This document shows, in pieces, positions 11,386-22,280 of a stretch of 64,000 nt of DNA (positions are counted from its first letter, which is position 1; every line of letters begins with the position of its first letter). Origin of the DNA: Chlorophyllum brunneum (lineage: Eukaryota; Basidiomycota; Agaricomycetes; Agaricales; Agaricaceae); contig OY756147.1 of the NCBI GenBank assembly GCA_963576785.1, positions 1,736,001 through 1,800,000 on the forward strand. The letters are read 5' to 3'. Both the position numbers and the translations under genes were made by a program. A model generated the notes under the pieces. It was not told the origin of the DNA and did no database searches. It saw only the letters and a program-made list of their open reading frames with translations.

Positions 11386-13268
11386 ATGGCAGACCGTTCG
11401 AAAAGGGAAAAAACTAGGAAATTTCTCCTGGGCCTTTTCCAGAGAGAAAGGCGCCCAGCTGCGGCGTTCCCCAAATCCACCCATACGGGTCAGTTCCCAC
11501 TGTGCAAGCCCAGATCGGTTCTTAACCGTACCGTACAGACGATGGTCCCTCTGGTACAGAACCCGGCTTTTTCAACAACTCCCAAAATTTCGTTGTGAAC
11601 AATCCTACGATGCACATACACGGTGATCGTGATATCGTTCCCTGGGGTAGGTTCCACTTACTGCTCTGATCTTCCCAAAGATCAAACCCAAATATTTCGC
11701 AGCGATGAAAACGATTTCCAAGCGCAGCATCCGCGGAGCCGAATTTGATTCCTCCGCTCGCGATCCGCCTCCTCAATGTCATCCAGGCACCCGGACAAAA
11801 CTCCTCGAGAAGATCCACAAGTGGTTCCATGAGAAGAGGCGACCGAGGGCCCTCTTATGGCTCAACGGTCCTGCTGGTGTGGGAAAATCCGCGGTCATGC
11901 AAACCGTCGCAGAGTCCCTTGCTAAGTCGGGGCGCTTGGGCGCAGCTGTATTTCTCTCGAGGCCCAACAAACGCAATGACCCTCGATGTATCTTCATCAC
12001 CATTGCTTATCAACTCGCCGTCAGGATCCCGTCCTATCGGTCCCACATTGCCGAGCAACTTGACACGGATCCTAGTTTGCTAGATAAGGGGATGAGAGAA
12101 CAGTTTAGGATCTTCATCAAGGAGCCATTCGCAGACAAAAGGATTGGCGAGGAAGAAGACGCCTGGGGTATCCTACTTGATGGACTTGATGAATGCCAAG
12201 GGCAGGATCCGCAGTCCGAGCTCATTCGACTCATCAGTGCTTTCGTCCTTGATTATCCTCAGGTTCCTCTCGTATGGGCCATTTCGAGTCGACCGGAGCC
12301 CCATATCACTGTCACCTTCGCTGACGAGATTATCCTAACGAGCCATTGGCAAGAATACATACCTGTCGACTCCACTCAAGCTTGCCAAGACGTCGAGCGC
12401 TACCTGAACGCCAGTTTTAAAACCATCCGGAAACGTTTCCCCCATTCAGTATCATCGCATTGGCCGAGTGAATCGCAATTCCTCAAACTTACCACCGCTG
12501 CATCAGGCCTTTTTGTCTTTGCGGCTGTCACAATCCGTTTCGTTGAGGATTCGGATTATGGTAATCCAGTATTACGACTAGACTTAGTCTTATCTGCCAT
12601 CGACCACCTCAAGATCACGCTCGGTGACCAACCGTTTTCGAATCTCGACGTGTTGTACACACAGATCCTTATGTCCATTCCGTCGCCGTTGTGGCCAACA
12701 GCGAGACGTATTCTTGGGTTCGCACTCTGTTCACGGAGTGAGGAATCCGAAGACGAAGGCGATTTCACACTTCAGTCACGCAGCATCATGGCCATGTCCA
12801 GGATTCTCGGCATCGAACAAAGTGATATATACGGTGCCCTGCACAAGTTGTACTCTGTCCTCGATATCCCGCCGCCGAAACGCATTTACACAGAATCCAT
12901 AACCTTCTTCCACACTTCTTTCGCAGATTATTTGACGGATCCAGAAAGGTCGAAACAATTTTATATTAGCCTCGACGATGCTATCGATGATGTCGTCGAA
13001 TGTTTACGCAGAATAATGCAAAAATTCGTAGAGGAGACACAACAGTCAAGTAGTAAGTCCAATAAACACGGGTCGTGGATTCAGATTGATCACCGATGTA
13101 GGCCTCGAGGCGTGGTTTTCATTCTGTCGACAATATCACTCCAAGGAGTCATCGAAAAAGGCAAAGCAATCGAGGGAGAAATTCGACTGGGATCTTCTTT
13201 GTGATGCGGAGATGGCTTCGTCGTTCAAGAGCCCTATTCCGAGGAGTGGAAATACGAGACGTGTATGA
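11386..13268 (+). CDS. NACHT-domain NLR protein (NACHT1)
   Basis: Four-exon model of 575 residues: 11386-11488, 11539-11646, 11703-13052, 13102-13268. Exon 1 encodes a basic amphipathic start (MADRSKREKTRKFLLGLF). Exon 2 encodes GFFNNSQNFVVNN. Exon 3 holds the NACHT NTPase with Walker A GPAGVGKSAV, Walker B ILLDGLDECQGQD and the sensor-like VWAISSRPEPH, then a helical region ending FFHTSFADYLTDPERS. NACHT proteins are STAND-class signalling ATPases; in fungi they act in non-self recognition and programmed cell death. I see no WD40, ankyrin or TPR sensor. The start is supported by NACHT3, which has the same two small exons of 103 and 108 nt. The C-terminus stops ~125 residues earlier than NACHT2 and NACHT3, so it looks truncated, close to the repeat at 13428. 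Confidence 0.85.
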
Positions 13269-13427
13269 GTATAGAGCGAGAACGGCTCGGTGCCAAATGC
13301 TGGGCCTATTCGACGTATTTGTATAGGATAAAGAAAGACAGCCCAGATGTAACAAGTTTGGTTTACAGTAATGGTACATCATGCAGACCAAGCCTACGAC
13401 ACCTCTCCACCGTCCACTCAGGGAGTA

Positions 13428-13840
13428 GTGCAAGGTAGGGACACAGCTGACGACGGAAAGAGTCAGATGTGGGTTCTCGTTTTCGAAGCCACGTGACCAC
13501 GTACCACACGAACATGTCGATTCTTTATTAGACTCTACCTTTCCCCTCTTCATAGAATCACGCTCCAGACCTCTATACATTTACACATCACTAAATTACC
13601 CACCCACACCACTTAATTTAGGAATCGAGAACAGACATAGGTGGTTCGTCGTGGCTCAACGCAGGGGCGACTCGACCGCGTTCCACTTCGACCTCACCGC
13701 CAGGGACCCGGGACAAATTAAACCCGGATCTCCTCAGCCCACTCACTCACAATGTCAACGTCTCGCCATATATTCCTTTACACAGTTATATTACTTATCC
13801 AGCTAGAATCGAACGAGAAAAATCATACACACCTTCTGCC
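13428..13840 (+). repeat. repeat arm L flanking NACHT2 (empty site for copia copy 2)
   Basis: This stretch matches, in opposite orientation, 16503-16654 joined to 25189-~25395. Shared blocks include gttctcga.tcctaaattaag, the gggtgggta run and ccctgc.ttgagccacgac. It lacks the copia insertion and so shows the ancestral empty site, at about 13650-13660. Identity is moderate, so the duplication is old. Its nature (solo LTR, decayed transposon or gene end) is unknown; no convincing ORF runs through it. Confidence 0.75.
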
Positions 13841-14111
13841 TACCCACGATATTCCAAGTTACTAGATAAATACTGACAGACCGTCAGAATATGGAACGAA
13901 CAGAACCAATGCCTTTGGGTCGACTGGGATGCTGGTGATTACAATCTTGGTGCAAGAATGATGGAACAGCCACACGAGATTTCAGCATCAATCTTATGAG
14001 AACATGGTGACCAAAGCAGTGCTTCTCAGTATATCGACTCGGAATCGTTAAATCCCCACCGACCTGTTGTCATCTCCTCGTGTTTTCCCCACCAGCACCA
14101 AACCTGAAGTG

Positions 14112-16365
14112 ATGAGCATTTTCAATAATGCACAGAACTTCGTAATCAACAACTCCCAATTTACTGCTACGAACATCTCAACTGGACGCAGTGGTAAGCT
14201 CGGACCCATAAAGTTGTTATGGCCACTGACCTGATCATCGTGCCCCAGGAATTGACGTGCTCCTTGAGGCATCAGTTTCAGATGCCACGTACGACGCAGC
14301 TGCTCGTCATCCAGCTCCCTCGTGCTTCCCAGGGACTCGTAAACAATACGTAGAGGACATCACTTATTGGGCCGACCCTTCCCTCAACAGTACTCTCGCT
14401 CCAATCTATTGGATGAAGGGACACGCGGGTGTCGGAAAATCCGCAGTGGCTCAAACTTGTGTTGAGGTGCTCAAGGATATGAACCAGCTTGGCGCTGCAT
14501 TCTTCTTCACTGCCAACGACCGTGACGACCACACTCGCTTTTTCACTTCCATTGCCTATCAACTCACCACTGAATTCCATGAATACCGTGGCCTCGTCGA
14601 CAACAAACTCTCCCTCGATAAAACTATCGTCGCCAAAACAATGGCGTCCCAGTTCAAAAATCTCATCGTTGAACCTCTTCAAGAATTGAAGCGACTTGGC
14701 AAAGGTATTCCTGCAAGGGCTATCTTTATCGACGGTCTCGATGAGTGTAACAACAAGGATGCACAGCGGGAGATTATCGAGATCATAGCTACGTCCGTGC
14801 GGAATCACACCACACCTTTCCGTTGGGCTTTCTTCAGCCGCCCTGAAGTCCACATTGAATCGACATTTTCCAAGCCAGCTATCATTCCTCTCTGTCACAT
14901 CGTATTTCTCCCTATCTCGCGCGCGACAGATGAGGAGATTATGCTGTATCTCCGGGCTGGATTTGACAATCTCGTACGACGTCGTAACCTCCCTATCCCC
15001 CTCCCATGGCCATCCAAGAGCCAGATGAAGAACCTCGTGAACGCTGCAGCAGGCCTTTTCATTTATGCTGCTACTGTTCTTCGATTTATGGATTCATCTC
15101 ATCCAGACCCCAATGAATCTTTAAACGCGATCCTTAATGACATTTCCTCCTCCGGCAGTAATATCCTGGCCAGCCCGCCCCGACCCACTTTCGTTGAGCT
15201 GGATATGTTCTATCGGCTCATTCTTCAACGTATCCCAGATCACAGTCTTCCCTCCGTTCGCCTCTTCCTTGCTTTCATGCTCCTTAGTCCGTTTAGATCT
15301 CGTGGTGCAATGCTGCTAGCTAATCTCCTCAGGTCTAGCGAGGCAAAATTCTGGGCCATATGCAATGAACTCCGTGCGGTCCTCCGAATCCATAGACCAT
15401 CCACCGGATCCGAACCATTCCTTGCGTCTCAAGATCAGCCCCCCACCAACAAATCTCCCTTCTTGAATCCACACCATGTTCTTGCACAATACGGAAGAGT
15501 TTCTCTGTACCACAAGTCATTCTATGATTTTCTTGATGACCCAGCACGCTCGGGCCCTTTCTGCATCTCGTCGCAACAAGTTAAAGAAGATCTCTTTCAT
15601 CACCTCCTCGAGCTTCATCACGACCTATCGAAGGCATATTGTGTTCGGGGTACAGGTAAACTACGAGCACGCACCATCTACAGACACTGAATAATGTTCT
15701 TAGATCTTGTGCTACCGCAAGGAACTCCTAATTCTGCAGTTTCTCTCTCCTGGCCATGCAATAACGAGCTATTTGACGAATTTACAAAGCTCTGGATTTA
15801 CGATTTTGCCACGTCGAAACTCATATATCCACACTCTATGGCAGGTTTTCCCCACGTCTTGCTTCAAAGACTGAAAGAGGTTGACTATCGCAAGATGCTA
15901 CTCGCTCAACTAAGCCTTATTACTGGTGATTTCATTGCGCAAGTTGAGGTACTACGCTGCGATGGTATTGGAAGGAAGGCTGGCAATACATTATTTTATT
16001 GCATACCACCAAAGCAATTCCATAGACTCGACACGCGAGAACTTCATCAGGTACGATATACAGTATCTACTTGTCCCTCAAACCACTGACTATGTTTATA
16101 GATGGTCGAATTATACCAAAAGTTGGAGATCATTCGACCCTGCCTGTACCAAGCAGCCGCAATAACCACGTGTTCGGTACAAGATGAAGGCTTATCGCAA
16201 ACACGGGGCTTGTATACTTTTGGGCATGGTGGTAAGCGACACTTCTGGTATTGGGAGGTCAATAAACGGGATCAATGCTATTATGAATTCGAAACGATTG
16301 ACTTTGATGAAGCTCTGAGACTGTATCGAGAAGTGAAGTTTGATCTGTCTTTTTTTATACGTTAA
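14112..16365 (+). CDS. NACHT-domain NLR protein (NACHT2)
   Basis: Four-exon model of 699 residues: 14112-14193, 14249-15655, 15704-16050, 16102-16365, with all junctions in frame. It starts MSIFNNAQNFVINNSQFTAT, a motif shared with the other two NLRs here. The NACHT domain has Walker A GHAGVGKSAV and Walker B IFIDGLDECNNKD, followed by WAFFSRPEVH. A middle helical region includes MFYRLILQRIPD and LYHKSFYDFLDDPARSG, the fungal counterpart of a winged-helix/HETHS-like stretch. The C-terminal exons encode a short region ending YREVKFDLSFFIR. It is clearly diverged from NACHT1 and NACHT3 and lacks their basic first exon. No repeat-type sensor is visible. The gene appears intact. Copia copy 2 begins only 290 bp downstream, and inverted repeat arms lie on both sides. 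Confidence 0.88.
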
Positions 16366-16502
16366 CGGCAGCTTAGGATTAGTGTTCTAATAACTGCCAT
16401 CAGTGTATACCATTCTGTACTACATATGCGCGACGGGAAAGATGTATATCCCAAAATTATCAGTCACTACGAAAATGAATCACTGAAGTTCAAACGCTGA
16501 AC

Positions 16503-16654
16503 GTACAATTCTTGTTCGATTCTGGCTGGATGAGTAATATGATTGTATAGAGGAATCTATAGGGAGAGGTTGACATTGTGAGTCTGTGGGCTTAGGATGT
16601 CCCTGGTGGTGAGATCTGGAACACGGTCGGGTCGCCCCTGCATTGAGCCACGAC
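16503..16654 (-). repeat. repeat arm R, left part (split by copia copy 2)
   Basis: Inverted counterpart of 13660-13840. It continues on the other side of the copia element at 25189. The last five bases, ACGAC, are the target site duplication. Confidence 0.75.
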
Positions 16655-17226
16655 TGTTGAGGAAACGACCGTAACGAGTTGTTTGCTGGGGGCAGCAGTA
16701 AACGCAGTGGGAGAGAACGTAGGGTCTACTCACCGAGATAATAAGCTTCTATCTGATACCTATAGAAAGGTAATTCGGATAGACAGATATTATTGATGAA
16801 GCAGTTAACATCAGAGGAGTAGAGGTCAAAGTCGATTAAATCGATGGAGGTGTTGTACTCAAAGAGATAGGCAATGATGAAGAAGTTGTTCGATTGAACA
16901 AGATGCAGAACTAGGTCTGCTACATGGGGTTTATATACATATTGTAACATAGGCAAGTCATACTACATAAAGTACTAGCATTGCATGGATTGTTCCTTAT
17001 GACTCCCTTTAACTGCGGCGTAGTGCCTGCGAAGTACTGCGGAACGTAGTATCTAGTCATTGGTACTATATAAAATAATCTATCAAGTACTTATGACTCT
17101 CATCGTATGCAGAGCAACTTATTTAGAAGTTACTACAGAATGAAGTTACTGGAAAGTAACGGATCAGTCTATTATTAACATAATGACTTCATAGTCTATT
17201 TCTAGAATATGTCCGAAACTTCAACA
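16655..17226 (-). repeat. 3' LTR of copia copy 2
   Basis: 572 bp with TG and CA ends. It differs from the 5' LTR of the same element at about 15 positions, all transitions, but from the LTR of copy 1 at about one. The polypurine tract (reverse complement of ctcctccttgcttt) directly follows at 17227. Confidence 0.95.
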
Positions 17227-17261
17227 CTCCTCCTTGCTTTGTATTGATATAGAGTTTTTAA

Positions 17262-18991
17262 TCACTCAAACGTCAAGCCAAGGCGAGGTCGGAATAGATT
17301 GAATTTAATTTTGTCTAAATTCTTTGTGAGAATATCGGCAGGATTTTCAGTGCCTTTCACAGAGAATATTTCAATCTTTCCATCTTCTACCAAATCACAA
17401 ATGTAATGGTATTTGACGTCAACATGTTTTGATCGTTTTTCTGTTACTGGATTCTTGGCCCAAAATATTGAACCCTCATTATCACCGAAGAGATAAGGGG
17501 CCAATGATTGGATACCAATCTCTTTCAACAAATTGACAGTCCAAACAAGTTGTCTACTGCAATCTGACAAAGCCATATATTCGGCTTCAGTGGAAGATAA
17601 TGCAACAGTTTTCTGTTTCCTACTTAACCAAGCAATAGCTCCGCTGGCTAATAAACAGAATATCCAGTTACAGATTTATGACTAATTGGATCACCAGCCC
17701 AATCAGAGTCGGAAAAGGCATTAAGGCCTTGCATAGAACTTCCATTATAGGTAATTCTATATTTGCGAGTAGCATTAAGATACTTTAGCAAATGTAGGCC
17801 TGCATTATAATGTGCTTTAGTGGGATTGGTCATATGTTGTGATAATTTGACAGTGGCAAAAGCTATGTCGGGCCGACTGCCTATCATCAGATATATAACT
17901 GATCCTACTAACTGTTGATACCTCTTTATGAAGTCAGGTGTCACTTTTCCTGTATTGGATTCGAAGATAAATCCATTTGGTAATGGGATTTCTTCTTTTC
18001 CAATTACTTTAAATCGATCAAGGACTTTTCCTAGATAATCCATTTGGTCTAGGGTGATTGATCGGTTTATAGGATTTCGTGAAATTTTCATGCCAAGAAA
18101 CTCTTTGGTTGGACCAAGGTCTCGGCATTCCCATTTCTTCATAAAAAGTGCTCGCTTCTCATGTAAAAGTCTAGAGCCTCTAATTCCGATGAACATTGAG
18201 TCATCTACATAGACCAGAGCTATAATAAGCTCTTTGGTTTCAGGGTCGTAGTAATAATAGACTCCAGCATCTAGTTTGGATCGGACAAATTCTAGGTCGG
18301 TCATTGACTTAGTCAATTCCTTCCACCATTGTCATCCGGATTGCTTTAGTCCATAAATGGCTCAGTTTAATTTCCAAACCAAATTACCATGACCTGTATT
18401 GAAACCTTCTAGAAGTTCCATATAGAGTTCTTCATCCAGTTTTCCGTAGAGATAAGCAGTTTTAACATCTAAACTGAGCATCTCCCAATTGTTGAGGGCA
18501 GCGACTGCAAATATGAGTCGTGCTGTCTCATAACGGACTACTGGTGAAAATAGTTCATCGTAATCGATTCCTTCTATCTGAGAGAATCCTTTTGCTACTA
18601 GTCGAGCACAATATTGACCGTCTGATTTGGGTGTAAAGACCCATCTATTTTTGACAGCTTTTTTTCCAGGCAGAAGTTTAGCTAAGTCATAAACATGTCT
18701 TTCTTTGAGTGAATTTAACTCTTCTAAGCACACTTTCCACCATTTAGATTTCTCTTCTGATGGTAGTCAATTTAGATCCTTGAAAGAAATAGGAACTAAT
18801 GGTGATTCGACTTTTTGAGTGTATAGATAATCGATCATCCCTACTCCTCCTTCTCTGCATAAGTCTTCTATTGTAGAAGCTTCATGCTGAGAACGTCTAT
18901 TGATTATTCCAGGTTTGGGAGCCTCTGATCGAATTTGTCTAACAAGTCTACTTGTAGAACTTGTCAACTTCGACTTAGGAGGTTGGAACAT
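17262..18991 (-). pseudogene. copia reverse transcriptase-RNase H region (copy 2), broken
   Basis: Open segments on minus are 18991-18767, 18733-18362, 18316-17648 and 17576-17262, with protein sequence identical to copy 1. The RT active-site YVDD lies in the 18316-17648 segment. RNase H ends at LGLTFE. Stops at the segment ends match copy 1 one for one. The N-terminal segment follows the non-coding interruption at ~19000-19770. Confidence 0.92.
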
Positions 18992-19656
18992 CTCATAATC
19001 CTGGAGTATTTTGGTCGGATGCTTTGTAGAACCATAGAAGTTTCCTGGACGTTCAGGTACTTTTCTGGTTCTTTGCGGTCTCTGAGGTATTTCAGAAACC
19101 GGTATTTGATCCGAGTGACCTCGTGGTTGTAGAACAAGGGTATGGGCTGGAGAGCGAACGCTTTAACGAGCGCGGCCGAATCCAACAACCGCTTTGCTTC
19201 CAACCAAAAGGAGTCGATTAGTGGTACAGAGCATTGAAGATTTGAGAGGAATTGACCAGGAAATGGTCGAGAAAAATGGTGATCAAGTTTGGGTAATTAA
19301 TGAAGTTGAGATAGATAAGAGACGAAGTGGCTTTGGGAATCTGAGGGGATTTAGATACTCATTCGTATTTCACTGCCTTCCCCTATCGAAGACATACTAC
19401 TTATATACATACATGAATATGGCCCAGTTTTAGAAGTGTGAAAGAAATATGCCAAGGTACATTTTAATGAAGTAATTAGACCGAAAAATGGGAAGAAAAA
19501 TGAAGGTAATCATCTATGGACAAGGTGTAGAACAATAGGGGACCAGGTACAAATGGATTGATAATGTTTTTATACTATAAAGGTAGGACGGAGAAGAGAG
19601 AAGATAGGAAGAGGTTAGGCAGAATACATTATTTATTTGGGACTTTCTCCAGATGA

Positions 19657-22265
19657 TCATCTACGGTGTAGACCTACAATTGGACTTAAAGGGGATAGCT
19701 TACAGTTATGAAATAGAAATGGAGGAGGCATAGAAATGGGGAAGAGGGATAGAAGACTTGACTTTGGGATGTTTATGATGATGCCCCAACCCAGTGATGG
19801 GTGCTCCGAGATTTTTGATCCGAAAAGACTCCCTTGGAGACGACGTGAGAGTTCAGCAGTAGCCAAATGTCGCTCTCCACATGGTACAGAAGGACCAGCA
19901 TCCCAATCATCTTCGATAGGGGTATAGTGTATGAATGGTTGTACATCTGGATCATCTCTTAGAGAAGGCGGATGGTTCGGACCTTCAGGGTTATTAGGTG
20001 GATCAGCATATGATAATCCATCACTGTCATCATCTTCTGGTGTTTGTGCTTCTCTTGGTGGAAAGAGAATGTTTTGCACAATACCATCCCACTCCTCCTG
20101 AACATTGGTATCGATATTCGGTGCTTTTCCCTTCCCTTTATTCTTTTTAGGTTCAGGGAAAGGAGTAGGAATTCGTCCATGAACAGATCTATAAGTCCTG
20201 TTTTCCGGAGAACTTTTGGGAGAAGTTCGGGGAATAGGGCTTGGTAGTCTATCAATAGGTAAACCAGTAGATGGATCTGGAGTATGGAAGACAATAACTT
20301 CTGAAGGTGTACTTCGAGAAGTAGAAGATGATGGTTGGTTCATCCATTCTTCTCGCTTTTTCCCAACACATTTAGGGAAGTGTTCTTCACTGAATACAGC
20401 TGTTGGAGATGTATAGATCACATTTCCATTTAGGTGCCTCATGAAACAATAGTTTTTCCTGTCTGATGTCCAACCAAGGGAAATCATGAGTTCTGACTTC
20501 GCTGTCAGTTTATCTCTTTTGGGAGAAAGACATAAGCACTGCAGCCAAAGACTCTCTCTTTAGAGATGTCTGGAATCTTCTGATTCAACACTTTATAAGG
20601 TGTTTTCCACATGAGCCATGATACCGGTGTTTTATTATAGATATGTATCACATGATCTATAGAAAACTCCTACCAACCATCAGGAATGCAAGCATGATGC
20701 CGCATTGCTTCTGCTTTATCCATTAGAGTTCGGTTCAAGCATTCTGCTCGACCATTTTGTTGGTGTATGTGCAGTGCACTAGTCTCATGTATGATCCCTA
20801 ATGAGTGTAAATGAGATTGCAACTTGTCAGTTGCATACTCTCCTCCTCTATCAGTGCAGGGATATTTTAATTTAGTCTCATATTGAGTCTGAATTAGGGC
20901 AATGAAATTTTTCATTTCTTCTGCTGCTTCTGATTTCTTATGGAGGAAGCGAATCCATCCATGAGAGGAAAAGTTGTCTATTATGGTCATGACCCATTTA
21001 AATTTATGGTAAGAAAGAATCGGAAGTTCAACTAAATCCGAGTGTATTCTTTCGAATGGACGCTTTGCACGTGTAGGGTTCTCTCTAAAGGGTTTCTGGT
21101 GCATCTTTCCCTTGGTACAACCGTCACAGACAGATTTTTGCTCAGGAATCCGCACCGGAGTAAACCCAATCGTATTTTTCTCAAAATAATTGAGGATACG
21201 ATTAGAGGGATGTCCTAATCTCGCATGTACAACTTTGTAGCCAACGATCGGATCCGCAGTCATAGCTGCTTGTTCCGAGTGTACAATTTTTGTGTTAACA
21301 AAATGTAAAGTAGTATTACGACTTGCTGAAGGATATGCTTGAAGAATAGCATTTCCTTCGCTATCAACTACTACTGATTCATTGGCATCTGTTCTAACAG
21401 TTTTGCCATCCTGGCATAACTGTCCCACTGACATTAGTCGTTCAGAGGTTCCTTTTAGAAGGAAGACTGGATATATTAATATCTGCATTGGTTGAATGCT
21501 GTCAGTCTTCCCGTTATAGACTCTATACTTAAGCATAACTGCGCCAAGACCAACCGCATTAAGATAGGGACCTTGTGCTCCTACAGTCTTAATTGGGATC
21601 AAAACTTCGAGTTCTTCGAAGTTGATGAAGTCTTCCGCATAAGGGGTATAATGACATGATGCCCCTGAGTCTAATAGCCATATGTCACTATATTCTTCTA
21701 GTGGCGTTATGATTTGATCATTGCTTAGCAATCGAGATCTTATTTGATCCGGTACTCTTAAATACTGATCGGGCATGCATGTTGAGAAACAAAAAAGTTG
21801 AGAAGTGTTAAAACACTTCTCATTCATCGATTTGCATGAAAATACATTATTATGGGATCCTAAAGATCCCGATAGCGTATCTATATGCCCAGCCCCCGAT
21901 ATCCTTTCCCCTTGCCCTTGCCCTTCTTCTTGCGAAGACGGCCGGTCGGCATATTGGTGACAGGACTGTGTATCAGGGTTAGTAAGAGTATCTGAGATCG
22001 AATTGATCACGTACCCAGCTCCTCCCTTCTTCTTGAAGTCGCTTCCATAGTTGGTCGACGAAAGTCCAAGAGACACCTCAGATTGAGGTGCCGAAGCAAA
22101 TGGTTCGGACTTTGGGGACTTCGGGAGAGGCCCAGAAGAGGGTCCTGCGATGTTCACAGGGTTCCTGGGGTCACGGATATTGTAGGCAACATCCTGAGCC
22201 AGCGCCATGAGGTCGTCAACCTCCTTCTCACTCTCAAGCCATTTGAAGGCTTCGTCTACCAACAC
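19657..22265 (-). pseudogene. copia protease-integrase region (copy 2), broken
   Basis: The segment 22265-20670 (531 codons) has DSGASCHYTP, HARLGHPSN, HSDLVELP, TDRGGEY and NGRAECLNRT. It differs from copy 1 by only two residues (Glu for Ala at position 5; Gly for Glu in the EEGQGQG stretch). A TAG is followed by the rest of the integrase, a frameshift near 20510-20520, and the hinge segment 20487-19657 with a single 19-residue unit where copy 1 has two. Confidence 0.9.
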
Positions 22266-22280
22266 TGTAAGTGTGGCAGG

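Noticed and set aside
14278..14898. 206-codon minus-strand frame inside NACHT2
   Set aside because: It lies wholly opposite the Walker A/B-bearing exon and has no recognisable product.
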